Part shown: piece after piece, positions 42,653 through 50,688 of the stretch
Layout: each line of letters starts with the position of its first letter
Numbering within the stretch: position 1 is the first letter of the stretch
Assembly: GCA_019116915.1 (NCBI GenBank)
Contig: DXAS01000126.1
Coordinates: 8,915-72,914 of the forward strand
Direction: 5' to 3'
DNA from: Flavonifractor avicola
GTDB taxonomy: Bacteria > Bacillota > Clostridia > Oscillospirales > Oscillospiraceae
DNA length: 64,000 nucleotides
Notes under the pieces: model-generated
Database searches by the model: none
Told to the model about the DNA's origin: nothing
The model's input: only the letters and a program-made list of their open reading frames with translations
Translations under genes and position numbers: made by a program

Positions 42653-43504
42653 ATGAAACGGAGACTGACTGCTCTGGCCCTTGCGCTGGGACTGACCTTT
42701 ACCCTGGCCGCCTGCGGTGGCGGCACCGGCGGTACCGCCAATACCCCTTCCAATAACAGTGAGAGCCCTGCCGGCAATTCTGAGACCCCCGCCGCCGAGA
42801 GCGATATGGCCTATGTGAAGGAGAAGGGCACCCTCGTTGTTGGCATGACTGACTTTAAGCCCATGGACTATAAGGACGAAAACGGCGAGTGGATCGGCTT
42901 CGACGCCGACATGGCCAAGGCCTTTGCTGAGAGCCTGGGCGTGGAAGTGGAGTTCATCGAGATCAACTGGGACAACAAGCTGATGGAGCTGGATACCAAG
43001 GGCATTGATGTCATCTGGAACGGCATGACCATCAATGACGAGGTGAAGGCCGGTGCCTCCGTGTCCGAGCCTTACTGCCGCAACGGTCAGGTGGTGGTGG
43101 TTCCCGCTGACAAGGCGGAGGATTACCAGACGGTGGAGAGCCTCAGCGGCCTGAACTTCGCCGTGGAGAACGGTTCTCAGGGCGCGGCTCAGCTGGATGA
43201 ACTGGGCCTGACCTATGTGGCCAAGACCACCCAGGCCGATGCCCTGATGGAGGTGGCCTCCGGCGCCTCCGACGCGTGCGTCATCGACCTGCTGATGGCG
43301 GGCGCCATGATCGGTGAGGGCACCAGCTACCCCGATCTGACCTACACCGTGCAGCTCAACGACGAGGAGTACGGCGTGGCCTTCCGGAAGGGCTCCGATC
43401 TGACCGAGGCCTTCAACACCTTCTGGAAAGAGGCCTATGACGCCGGTACCGTCATGGAGACGGCCACCACCTACGGCGTCCAGGAGTCCGTCATCGAAAA
43501 ATAA
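42653..43504 (+). CDS. Polar amino acid ABC transporter, substrate-binding lipoprotein
   Basis: Extracellular solute-binding protein of family 3. 283 residues from ATG 42653, seven bases after GGAGG; an ATG two codons earlier is too close. Lipobox LAAC with Cys21, a Gly/Thr/Asn/Ser/Pro linker (22-50), then a periplasmic-binding fold with the motif KPMDYKDENGEWIGFDADMA and the second-lobe hinge region. The ligand is probably a polar amino acid such as Glu, Gln, Cys or similar (inference). Operon with permease and ATPase. Confidence 0.93.
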   Translation: MKRRLTALALALGLTFTLAACGGGTGGTANTPSNNSESPAGNSETPAAESDMAYVKEKGTLVVGMTDFKPMDYKDENGEWIGFDADMAKAFAESLGVEVEFIEINWDNKLMELDTKGIDVIWNGMTINDEVKAGASVSEPYCRNGQVVVVPADKAEDYQTVESLSGLNFAVENGSQGAAQLDELGLTYVAKTTQADALMEVASGASDACVIDLLMAGAMIGEGTSYPDLTYTVQLNDEEYGVAFRKGSDLTEAFNTFWKEAYDAGTVMETATTYGVQESVIEK

Positions 43505-43574
43505 CATAGCCTAAGGGAATTGGGCAGAGAGCCGGGCGCTCTCTGCCCTTCCCCGGTCAAAAGAGGGAAATGCT

Positions 43575-44213
43575 ATGCTGATGTCTGTTACGCTCACCCT
43601 GCTGGAGGGGTTTGTGGTCACCCTGGAGCTCTTCCTCCTGACCCTCCTGTTTGCCCTGCCCCTGGGTCTGGTGATCTCCTTCGGTTCCATGAGCCGGTGC
43701 GCCCCCCTGCGCTGGGTAGTCAAAACTGTGGTGTGGATCGTCCGGGGCACTCCCCTGATGCTTCAGATCATGGTTGTGTTCTACGGCCCGGGCCTGATGT
43801 TCGACCTGCCCCTGCTGCCCCGGTTCACCGCGGCGGTGGTGACCTTCGTCATCAACTACGCCTGCTACTTCTCCGAGATCTACCGGGGCGGTATCCAGGG
43901 TGTACCGGCGGGCCAGCAGGAGGCCGGCCTGGTGCTGGGCATGACCCGCAGCCAGATCTTCTTCAAGGTGACCCTCCTTCAGGTCATCAAGCGCATCGTG
44001 CCTCCCATGGGCAACGAGTTCATCACCCTGGTGAAGGATACCGCTCTGGTGCGGGTCATCTCGGTGTATGAAATCATCTGGATGGGTGAGTCCTACATCA
44101 AGAAAGGTATGATCTGGCCCCTGTTCTACACCGCCGTGTTCTATCTGGTGGCCAACGGTATTCTCACCCTGCTGTTCAGCTGGTTTGAGAAGAAGCTGAA
44201 CTATTTCAAGTAA
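43575..44213 (+). CDS. Amino acid ABC transporter permease (HisM/GlnP type)
   Basis: Membrane subunit, 212 residues with about five membrane segments. The EAA loop that contacts the ATPase reads GQQEAGLVLGMTRSQIFFKVTL. Single permease gene, so it probably forms a homodimer. 70 bases after the binding protein and 13 bases before the ATPase. Confidence 0.94.
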   Translation: MLMSVTLTLLEGFVVTLELFLLTLLFALPLGLVISFGSMSRCAPLRWVVKTVVWIVRGTPLMLQIMVVFYGPGLMFDLPLLPRFTAAVVTFVINYACYFSEIYRGGIQGVPAGQQEAGLVLGMTRSQIFFKVTLLQVIKRIVPPMGNEFITLVKDTALVRVISVYEIIWMGESYIKKGMIWPLFYTAVFYLVANGILTLLFSWFEKKLNYFK

Positions 44214-44226
44214 GGAGGCCCGGACC

Positions 44227-45012
44227 ATGCCTGTTTTGGACGTACAGCACATTGAGAAGCATTTCGGGGCCACCCGGGTGCTGGAGGACATCAGCTTTTC
44301 CCTGGAGCAGGGACAGGCTCTGGCCATCATCGGCTCCTCCGGTTCCGGAAAGACCACCCTGCTGCGCTGCCTGAACTTTCTGGAGACGCCGAACCAGGGC
44401 AAGATCCTGGTCAACGGGGAGACCCTCTTTGACGCCGACGATCCCGCCACCCAGCGGGAGGCAGAGGTGCGCAAAAAGCGGCTCCACTTCGGACTGGTGT
44501 TTCAGTCCTTCAACCTGTTCCCCCAGTACACCGCCCTGGAGAACGTGACTCTGGCCGGGGAACTGCTGGCCAAGGAGCGGCCCGACTTCAAGCAGAACAA
44601 GAAGACCATCCTGGAAGAGATCCGCACCCAGGGCCAGGCCCTGCTGGAGCGGATGGGCTTGGCCGACCGGGCGGGCCACTATCCCCATCAGCTCTCCGGC
44701 GGCCAGCAGCAGCGGGTGGCCATCGCCCGCGCTCTGGCCCTCCAGCCCGACATCCTGTGCTTTGACGAGCCCACCTCCGCCCTGGACCCGGAGCTTACCG
44801 GCGAGGTGCTCAAGGTGATCCGCTCCCTGGCTGAGCAAAAGACCACCATGATCATTGTCACCCATGAGATGGCCTTTGCCCGGGATGTGGCCGACCAGGT
44901 GATCTTCATGGACGGCGGCATCATCGTGGAGCAGGGCCCCGCCCGTCAGGTCATCGAGAGTCCCCGGGAAGAGCGGACCCGTCAGTTTTTGTCCCGCTAT
45001 TCCGAGAATTGA
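44227..45012 (+). CDS. Amino acid ABC transporter ATP-binding protein (GlnQ type)
   Basis: 261 residues. Walker A GSSGSGKTT near 36-44, Q-loop FQSFNLFP, signature LSGGQQQR, Walker B CFDEPTSALDPE, switch VTHEM. Compared with typical GlnQ (about 240 residues) there is an insertion after the Q-loop (KERPDFKQNKKTILEEIRTQG). Last gene of the importer operon, followed by a strong terminator. Confidence 0.95.
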   Translation: MPVLDVQHIEKHFGATRVLEDISFSLEQGQALAIIGSSGSGKTTLLRCLNFLETPNQGKILVNGETLFDADDPATQREAEVRKKRLHFGLVFQSFNLFPQYTALENVTLAGELLAKERPDFKQNKKTILEEIRTQGQALLERMGLADRAGHYPHQLSGGQQQRVAIARALALQPDILCFDEPTSALDPELTGEVLKVIRSLAEQKTTMIIVTHEMAFARDVADQVIFMDGGIIVEQGPARQVIESPREERTRQFLSRYSEN

Positions 45013-45021
45013 AAAGGGTCA

Positions 45022-45057
45022 AAAAGCGTGGTATCATAATCTGGATACCACGCTTTT
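45022..45057 (+). terminator. Terminator of the amino acid ABC operon
   Basis: Stem 45022-45035 with 45044-45057 (14 bp), 8-base loop, T4 in the 3' arm. Confidence 0.85.
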
Positions 45058-45078
45058 ACACTGCAAGGAGTTGACGCC

Positions 45079-45426
45079 ATGGAGGAAGCCATTTTTTTGC
45101 CGGTGCTTTCCCACTTTGAAAACGAGAATTTCTGGACCGCCAGCGGCGGCCGGATGCGCTACCGGGTGGATCCGGTGAAGGGGGACGAGGAGAATCCCCC
45201 CTCCCTGACTGCCCAGGTGTGGGAGGGGCCCTGGCGGCTCCAGGACAGCACTGTGGAGGAGACAAAGTCCTTCCCCATGACGGAGGAGGGGGTGGAGGAG
45301 CTGCGGTCCTGGGTGTTGGTCTGGCAGGAGACCATCAATGCCCGGCCTCCCAGAAGCATGAAGGAGACCCTCCAGGCCAGAGACGCCCGCCGGGCGGAGC
45401 TGGAGGCCCAAAGCAAGGAAGAATAA
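45079..45426 (+). CDS. Small soluble protein of unknown function
   Basis: 115 residues, no recognised family. The N-terminal 50 residues include a compact aromatic stretch (FWTASGGRMRYRV), the C-terminus is a charged, probably helical segment rich in Glu, Arg and Ala. Start ATG 45079 follows AAGGAG. It sits 45 bases before an amidase gene and may share its transcript; no own promoter was seen because the upstream gap is filled by a terminator. Confidence 0.65.
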   Translation: MEEAIFLPVLSHFENENFWTASGGRMRYRVDPVKGDEENPPSLTAQVWEGPWRLQDSTVEETKSFPMTEEGVEELRSWVLVWQETINARPPRSMKETLQARDARRAELEAQSKEE

Positions 45427-45470
45427 CCGCAAATCTGTGAAGTGCATAGGATGACCCGGAGGGGTTGCCA

Positions 45471-46223
45471 ATGCACATCACAGAGCATATTCTCACCAAC
45501 AGCGACTGCTACAAGGCAGGACGCACCATCAAACCCAAGGGGATCATGGTCCACTCCACCGGCGTGGCCCAGCCGGACGTCAACGTCTTTCTCAAGGCCT
45601 GGGACAAACCGGGGGTGAACGCCTGTGTCCATGCCATCGTCCACCGGGGAGGCGTCACCGAGACCCTGCCCTGGAACTGGCGGGGATGGCACGCCGGCGG
45701 CGCGGCCAATAACACCCATATTAGTTTTGAGATCCTGGAGCCTGCCGGGCACACCTACAAAGGCGGCGCCATGATCGGATACGACCCGATAAAAAACAAG
45801 GCCTATTTTCAGCAGGTATACGACACGGCAGTGGAGCTATGCGCTTATCTGTGTGAAAAATATGGCCTGGACCCGGAGCAGGGCATCATCGACCATGCGG
45901 AAGGCTGTAAGCTGGGGCTGGCCTCCAACCACAGCGATGTGGGACAATGGTTCCCCAAGCACGGCAAGAGCATGGATACCCTCCGCGCCGACGTGAAAGT
46001 GCGGCTGAAGGGGGGTGAACCGGAGATGACGCAGGAGCAGTTTGACGCCGCCTTCACCGCCCATGAGGGGGAGATTTCCGCCCGGACGGTGAGCGAGTGG
46101 GCCAAGGAGGCCTGGAACAAGGCCAAGGAGGCCGGCGTGTTTGACGGCACCGCCCCCGGCGCTCCCCTGACCCGGGAGCAGGCCGCTTTGATTCTGGAGC
46201 GTCTGGGTCTGCTGGGGAAGTAA
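45471..46223 (+). CDS. N-acetylmuramoyl-L-alanine amidase (amidase_2, endolysin-like)
   Basis: Peptidoglycan hydrolase cutting the bond between muramic acid and the stem peptide. 250 residues from ATG 45471 (GGAGGGG at six bases). Amidase domain about 15-180 with zinc His in GIMVHST, GRGWHA-like WRGWHAGG, and late His in NHSDVGQWFPKHG. The C-terminal part (about 190-250) is a small helical domain, possibly for wall attachment. No signal peptide is seen, as in phage-type lysins, but there are no holin or phage genes nearby. It may be a domesticated lysin or a sporulation/lysis hydrolase released by other means. Confidence 0.88.
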   Translation: MHITEHILTNSDCYKAGRTIKPKGIMVHSTGVAQPDVNVFLKAWDKPGVNACVHAIVHRGGVTETLPWNWRGWHAGGAANNTHISFEILEPAGHTYKGGAMIGYDPIKNKAYFQQVYDTAVELCAYLCEKYGLDPEQGIIDHAEGCKLGLASNHSDVGQWFPKHGKSMDTLRADVKVRLKGGEPEMTQEQFDAAFTAHEGEISARTVSEWAKEAWNKAKEAGVFDGTAPGAPLTREQAALILERLGLLGK

Positions 46224-46248
46224 CAGGAAAAAAGAGGAGGAAGTAAAA

Positions 46249-46440
46249 ATGACTTGGGGAACCTACTATTTCTTTTATGAGTGCCCGCAGTGCGGCAAGA
46301 AGTACCGCTATGAGCTGGAGTTTGCCTCTGAGCCTGAGTTCGGCTTCTGCCCCGACTGCCATGTGATGGGCACCTTTGTGGGAGAGACCAAGGACAACAA
46401 GCAGGGCGAGGACAAGTTCGTGGATTACGAATTTGTGTAA
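46249..46440 (+). CDS. Small zinc-ribbon protein
   Basis: 63 residues, two C-x-x-C pairs (Cys12/15 and Cys34/37) forming a probable zinc ribbon, acidic C-terminus. Start ATG 46249 after GAGGAGG. Follows the amidase by 25 bases and is ended by a bidirectional terminator. Function unknown. Confidence 0.75.
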   Translation: MTWGTYYFFYECPQCGKKYRYELEFASEPEFGFCPDCHVMGTFVGETKDNKQGEDKFVDYEFV

Positions 46441-46452
46441 GACTTGCAACGC

Positions 46453-46482
46453 AAAAAAGGACGCCGGAAGGCGTCCTTTTTT
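46453..46482. terminator. Bidirectional terminator between zinc-ribbon and LCP genes
   Basis: 7-bp perfect stem (46459-46465 with 46470-46476), GGAA loop, A6 and T6 flanks. Confidence 0.9.
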
Positions 46483-46488
46483 GCGCGA

Positions 46489-47589
46489 TCAGTCGGGCTG
46501 CGTGACGGTGCCGCTCTGGGTGATGTGCAGCATATCGGCGGTGATATCGGTGGTGTAGGGGTTGAGCCCGGAGGTGTTGACGATCTCCAGTACCTTTCCG
46601 GGGTAGAGCTCGTAGCACCAGTCTATGCCCTTGTATTCAACCGTGCCGTCTCCCGGCAGGGAGGTAGTGGTCACGTTGTCGAAGTCGAAGGACAGGCCCT
46701 TGTCGGCGAAGAAGGCCAGGTCGGTGACGCTCAGGTCGGTATCCACGTTCTCCATAAAGATGTCATAGTAGGTGGGCAGATTCAGAGGCTGGGAGATGGC
46801 CTTCTTCAGGACAGCCATGATCAGTTCCCGCTGGGTCTTGGTGCGGCCGATGTCGGCGTCGGGATATGCGTCGTAGATGTTGTGGGGATAGACACCCTTG
46901 CCGTCGGAATTTTTCCGGCAGCGCACCACCTTCAGAGCGTCGGAGCCAGTGAGATACTGCATTCCGGGCTCAAAGTGGATGTGCAGATTCTGGTCGGGAT
47001 CGTCGTAGGACATATGCACCGGCACATTGAAGTTGACACCGCCTACCGCATCCACCAGCTTCACAAAGCCCTGGGTGTTCACCTTCACATAGAAGTCGAT
47101 GGGGAAGCCCACGATATTTTGGACCTCTTCCTTCAGGGCGTCCATACCGTTGTAGGGGTACATACTGCACAGCTTATAGAAGTGCTTTCCCTTGCTGGAG
47201 ACGCCCTCGATCAGGGTGTCCCGGGGGATGGAGACCATGGCAATGGTCTGGTTTACCGTGTCGTAGGTGGCCACGATCATAGTGTCTACGTTGCCGCTGG
47301 CCTGGTCGCTGGCGCACAGCAGGAAAGTATAGGTGTACTCCTTCCGCTGGCGAGTGGGCTGGGCACTCTCTTCCTGGCCGGGGGACTGGAGGGAGACCTC
47401 TCCGCTCTCTGCCGGCGGAGGGGTCTCCTCCTGGATCTTGGGCGGCTGGGCCAGCAGCTTGAAGGTAACGATGAAGGCCAATACCAGCGCCGCCACCACC
47501 GCCAGAATGATAAACAGGACTTTGGCTGCCTTCTGTCCGGGGGACAGAGGGATCTTCTCTTTCTTCTTTTTCATCAGCCGCCTGGCCAT
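46489..47589 (-). CDS. LytR-CpsA-Psr (LCP) family wall polymer ligase-like protein
   Basis: Membrane enzyme of the family that attaches teichoic acids or capsule polymers to peptidoglycan. 366 residues from ATG 47589: basic cytoplasmic head (KKKKEK), membrane segment about 24-46, Pro/Glu-rich linker (50-80), LCP domain about 85-300 with conserved motifs DTMIVATYD (Asp), VSIPRDTLIE (Arg, Asp), YVKVNTQGFVKLVDAVGGV, and the C-terminal RTKTQRELI arginine motif. The ribosome site GAAGGG is at long spacing, so start choice is moderate; ATG 47574 is an alternative. Promoter at 47655-47683. Confidence 0.92.
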   Translation of the reverse strand: MARRLMKKKKEKIPLSPGQKAAKVLFIILAVVAALVLAFIVTFKLLAQPPKIQEETPPPAESGEVSLQSPGQEESAQPTRQRKEYTYTFLLCASDQASGNVDTMIVATYDTVNQTIAMVSIPRDTLIEGVSSKGKHFYKLCSMYPYNGMDALKEEVQNIVGFPIDFYVKVNTQGFVKLVDAVGGVNFNVPVHMSYDDPDQNLHIHFEPGMQYLTGSDALKVVRCRKNSDGKGVYPHNIYDAYPDADIGRTKTQRELIMAVLKKAISQPLNLPTYYDIFMENVDTDLSVTDLAFFADKGLSFDFDNVTTTSLPGDGTVEYKGIDWCYELYPGKVLEIVNTSGLNPYTTDITADMLHITQSGTVTQPD

Positions 47590-47654
47590 GGCCACCACGC
47601 CCTTCTTTGGTAATATATTACATTATGTATTGCTTTTATCCTTAGAATGACCGC

Positions 47655-47683
47655 GTTATATCGAATTAGACGGTATAAGACAA
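47655..47683 (-). promoter_or_regulatory. Promoter of the LCP gene
   Basis: Minus-strand TTGTCT (47683-47678), 17-base spacer, TATAAC (47660-47655). Confidence 0.65.
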
Positions 47684-47724
47684 GGAAAAGTTTCCGCGTT
47701 TTCGGCTCTTTTTGACAGGAAACC

Positions 47725-48015
47725 TTACGCTTCTCCCACAAACCGGCTGCGGATGCTGAGAGTGGCGGCAGTGAGGGAATTGACCGCCCCCAGCAGATCC
47801 ATCAGCAGCTGATTCTGCCGGGCCAGCTCCTCCAGTACCCGGTCCATGCCCTCTCCTCCGACGGAGGGTGGGGACCAGACAGGGGCGCTCCAGCAGGGGA
47901 TGGGATGGGCATACCGCTTCATGGCAGGCTCCATGGGCTGGCTCTGGGCCAAAATTGCGGCGGCCCGCTGCCGCGCCTCCTGGTCCCGGGCTCTCTGACA
48001 GGTGGGTTGGTTCAT
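47725..48015 (-). CDS. Small protein of unknown function
   Basis: 96 residues from ATG 48015, eight bases after GGAGG. Three parts: charged Gln/Arg/Ala-rich N-terminus with one Cys, a Pro/Trp-rich middle (about 38-55: HPIPCWSAPVWSPP), and a C-terminal amphipathic helix with leucine spacing (RVLEELARQNQLLMDLLGAVNSL) that could be a coiled coil. No family recognised. Divergent from the ABC importer at 48183; no clear terminator before the LCP promoter. Confidence 0.65.
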   Translation of the reverse strand: MNQPTCQRARDQEARQRAAAILAQSQPMEPAMKRYAHPIPCWSAPVWSPPSVGGEGMDRVLEELARQNQLLMDLLGAVNSLTAATLSIRSRFVGEA

Positions 48016-48098
48016 AGAAAACACCTCCTTTTCACCCCTTATCCTATGCCGGTGAGCACTTCCCGGTCCGTCCCAGGCAGAATTGGGGAATTTGCCCG

Positions 48099-48126
48099 TT
48101 GACATTTTGAAGGGACATGGTACACT
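48099..48126 (+). promoter_or_regulatory. Promoter of the second ABC importer operon
   Basis: Perfect TTGACA (48099-48104), 16-base spacer, TACACT (48121-48126). Confidence 0.75.
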
Positions 48127-48182
48127 GAACTGGACCGTATGAAGAGCAAACGCTCATGCGGCCCAGAAAGGAACGAGGTACC

Positions 48183-49226
48183 ATGAAGAAACTGCTTGCA
48201 CTGGGCCTGACCGTGGCCCTGGCGCTGGGCCTTACCGCCTGCGCTTCCAATCCTGCTCCGGCGGAGAGCACCCCTCCCGCTGAGACCACCCCCGTGGCGG
48301 AGACCACTCCCGCACAGTCTGAAACCCCTGCTCTGGAGGGAACTGAGATCAACCTGGGCCTGCTCAACGGCCCCACTGGCATGGGCGCCGCCAAGCTGCT
48401 CGCTGACAACGATGCCGGCGAGACTGTCAACCACTACAATGTGACCATGGGTTCCGATCCCTCCACCGATATCGTGCCCAAGCTGAACAGCGGGGAGCTG
48501 GACATGGCCGCTCTGCCCACCAACGTGGCCGCCAACCTGTATAATAAGACTGGCAATGTGCAGCTGCTGGCCCTGAACACTCTGGGTGTGCTCCACATCC
48601 TGGAGAACGGCAATACCGTTAACTCTCTGGCCGACCTGTCCGGCAAGACCATTTACGCCATCAACCAGGGCACCAACACCGAGTATGTGCTGGACTACCT
48701 GCTGACCCAGAACGGCCTGGACCCGGACACCGATGTGGACATCCAGTGGAAAACCAGCGAGGAGGTCACCACCCTGATGGCCTCCGGCGAGATCGACCTG
48801 TGTATGCTCCCTGTGCCTGCTGCCACCACCGTGCTGATGCAGAACAGCGACGTGCGGGATGCCATCGACCTGAGCGACGCCTGGACTGAGTCCGGAGCCT
48901 CCGGCACCTTCACCATGGGCTGCGTGGTGGTGCGCACCGAATTTGCCCAGGAGCACCCCGAGGCGGTGGAAGCCTTCCTGCAGGAGTATGAGGCCTCCAT
49001 CAACTACATCAAGGACAACCCGGAGGAGGGCGGCCAGCTCATCGAGCAGTACGGCATCGTGCCCAAGGCTGCCATTGCCACTGCGGCCATCCCCCAGGCC
49101 AATATGATTTTTGTGGCCGGTGAGGACCTGAAGTCTATCTCCAGCTACTATGAGGTGCTCTTCGCCGCCGACCCCACTTCGATCGGAGGTTCCATCCCCG
49201 ATGACGCCTTCTACTACATCCCGTAA
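48183..49226 (+). CDS. ABC transporter substrate-binding lipoprotein, NitT/TauT-like
   Basis: Extracellular binding protein. 347 residues from ATG 48183. Lipobox LTAC with Cys20, Pro/Thr/Glu-rich linker (21-55), then a type 2 periplasmic-binding fold with the phrase NGPTGMGAAKLLAD and ALPTNVAANLYNKT, as in NMT1/TauT-like binding proteins. Ligands in this family include taurine, nitrate, thiamine precursors and others; none can be chosen here. The last 26 bases overlap the permease gene. Confidence 0.88.
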   Translation: MKKLLALGLTVALALGLTACASNPAPAESTPPAETTPVAETTPAQSETPALEGTEINLGLLNGPTGMGAAKLLADNDAGETVNHYNVTMGSDPSTDIVPKLNSGELDMAALPTNVAANLYNKTGNVQLLALNTLGVLHILENGNTVNSLADLSGKTIYAINQGTNTEYVLDYLLTQNGLDPDTDVDIQWKTSEEVTTLMASGEIDLCMLPVPAATTVLMQNSDVRDAIDLSDAWTESGASGTFTMGCVVVRTEFAQEHPEAVEAFLQEYEASINYIKDNPEEGGQLIEQYGIVPKAAIATAAIPQANMIFVAGEDLKSISSYYEVLFAADPTSIGGSIPDDAFYYIP

Positions 49227-49995
49227 TGTAAAACGGAGCAAATTACTGCGAGCTGTCATACCCATGGCCTTCTGGCTGGGGGTTTGGCAGCTTGCGGCCT
49301 TTTTGGTGGACATGAGGACCAATGGCCACGGCGCTTTGCTGCTGCCCTATCCCCTGCTGGTGGCCCAGCGGCTGTGGGCCCTGGCGGGACAGGGGGCCTT
49401 CTGGCAGTCGGCGGCGGTGACCCTGGGCCGTATCTTCGGGGGCTTTGCTGTCGGCGCGGTGGTGGGGGCTCTGGTGGCGGCGGCCACCTCAGCCCTCCGG
49501 GCGGCGGACTGGGTGCTTACCCCGGCGGTAAAGGTGATCCGGGCCATCCCGGTGGCCTCCTTCATTGTGCTGGTGCTGCTGTGGGCCCCCTCTTCCGGCT
49601 GGGTGCCCGCCATCGTGTCCGGCCTGATGGTGCTGCCGGTGCTGTGGGGCAATGTGAGCCGTGGAGTGGTCCAGACCGACCCCCTGCTGCTGGAGGCCGC
49701 CCGGGCCTACCGTTTTGGCCGTGGCAAGACCCTTCGGCTGGTGTACCTGCCCTCGGTGCGACCCTACTTTGTCAGCGGCTGCGCCACCGGCCTGGGCCTG
49801 GCCTGGAAAGCGGGAGTGGCGGCCGAGGTGCTCTGTCAGCCCAAGCTGGCCATCGGCACCCAGCTTTACCGGGCCAAGATTACCCTGGAGACCCCCGACC
49901 TGTTTGCCTGGACAGCGGTGGTCATCGTGTTGAGTTTTGTGCTGGAATACGCCCTGGGCATCCTGTTCCGGCGGCTGGGAGGGGATAAAACGTGA
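49201..49995 (+). CDS. ABC transporter permease, NitT/TauT (SsuC/TauC) type
   Basis: Membrane subunit, 264 residues with about six membrane segments. EAA motif around LLLEAARAYRFGRGKTLRLVYLPSVRPYF. The start is inferred as ATG 49201, eleven bases after GGAGG and inside the 3' end of the binding protein gene; no later start has a ribosome site. It overlaps the ATPase gene by four bases. Confidence 0.88.
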   Translation: MTPSTTSRNVKRSKLLRAVIPMAFWLGVWQLAAFLVDMRTNGHGALLLPYPLLVAQRLWALAGQGAFWQSAAVTLGRIFGGFAVGAVVGALVAAATSALRAADWVLTPAVKVIRAIPVASFIVLVLLWAPSSGWVPAIVSGLMVLPVLWGNVSRGVVQTDPLLLEAARAYRFGRGKTLRLVYLPSVRPYFVSGCATGLGLAWKAGVAAEVLCQPKLAIGTQLYRAKITLETPDLFAWTAVVIVLSFVLEYALGILFRRLGGDKT

Positions 49996-50567
49996 TATCC
50001 GTCAAAGATATTACCGTTCGTTTTGGGGAAAAGACGGTGTTGGACCGTTTTTCCCTGGACCTGCCGGAGACGGGGATCACCGCTCTCTCCGGCCCCTCCG
50101 GCTGCGGCAAGACCACCCTGCTGCGGGTACTGGCAGGGCTCCAGCCGGTGGAGGAGGGGACTGTGGCTACCCCACCAAATCCGGTGATCCTCTTTCAGGA
50201 GAACCGGCTGCTGCCCTGGCGGACGGTGGAGCAGCACATTGCCGACGTGCTGCCCCGGGAGCGCCGGGGGGAGGCCTCCCGCTGGCTGGCATTGGCGGAG
50301 CTGGAGGGGGAGGAGAAGCACTACCCTGCCGCCCTGTCCGGCGGTATGGGGAGGCGGTTGGCCCTGGCCCGGGCTCTGGCCTGCGGCGGGGGACTCATCC
50401 TTCTGGACGAGCCCTTTGCCGGGGTGGATGCACCCAGGGCAGCCCGTATCTTGGAGCGGGTGCGGGGGCTTGGCCTGCCGGTGGTGCTGTCCAGTCATGA
50501 GCGGGAGACGGTGGCCCTGTGCGACCGGGTGATCGGCCTGGACGGGCCGCCCCTCAGGCAGATGTGA
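49992..50567 (+). CDS. ABC transporter ATP-binding protein, short NitT/TauT type
   Basis: 191 residues, shorter than usual (about 240-260) but with all motifs: Walker A GPSGCGKTT, Q-loop LFQENRLLPW, signature LSGGMGRR, Walker B LILLDEPFAGVD, switch SSHE (His present). Starts with GTG 49992, overlapping the permease stop (GTGA). The C-terminal regulatory part of longer homologues is missing. Ends the three-gene importer operon. Confidence 0.9.
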   Translation: MISVKDITVRFGEKTVLDRFSLDLPETGITALSGPSGCGKTTLLRVLAGLQPVEEGTVATPPNPVILFQENRLLPWRTVEQHIADVLPRERRGEASRWLALAELEGEEKHYPAALSGGMGRRLALARALACGGGLILLDEPFAGVDAPRAARILERVRGLGLPVVLSSHERETVALCDRVIGLDGPPLRQM

Positions 50568-50604
50568 TCTTTTTGGATTCTTTTCAGCTTTTCTAAGGTT
50601 TTCT

Positions 50605-50641
50605 AAAAAAGAGCGAAAGCGCGTTGCGCTTTCGCTCTTTT
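50605..50641 (+). terminator. Terminator of the second ABC importer operon
   Basis: Perfect 12-bp stem (50611-50622 with 50626-50637), GTT loop, A6 upstream and T4 downstream. Confidence 0.88.
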
Positions 50642-50651
50642 GTGATAAAAT
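50624..50651 (+). promoter_or_regulatory. Possible promoter of the LTA-synthase-like gene, overlapping the terminator
   Basis: TTGCGC (50624-50629) within the terminator stem, 16-base spacer, TAAAAT (50646-50651). Confidence 0.45.
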
Positions 50652-50688
50652 GGGAACCATGAATTTTCGGTAAAGGCAGCGTAATGAT

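Noticed and set aside
45471..46223. Prophage lysis gene
   Set aside because: No holin, structural, replication or integration genes on either side; flanks are ordinary chromosomal operons.
48016..48182. Riboswitch upstream of the NitT/TauT-like importer
   Set aside because: The leader after the promoter is only about 50 bases and shows no THI-box or other known core.
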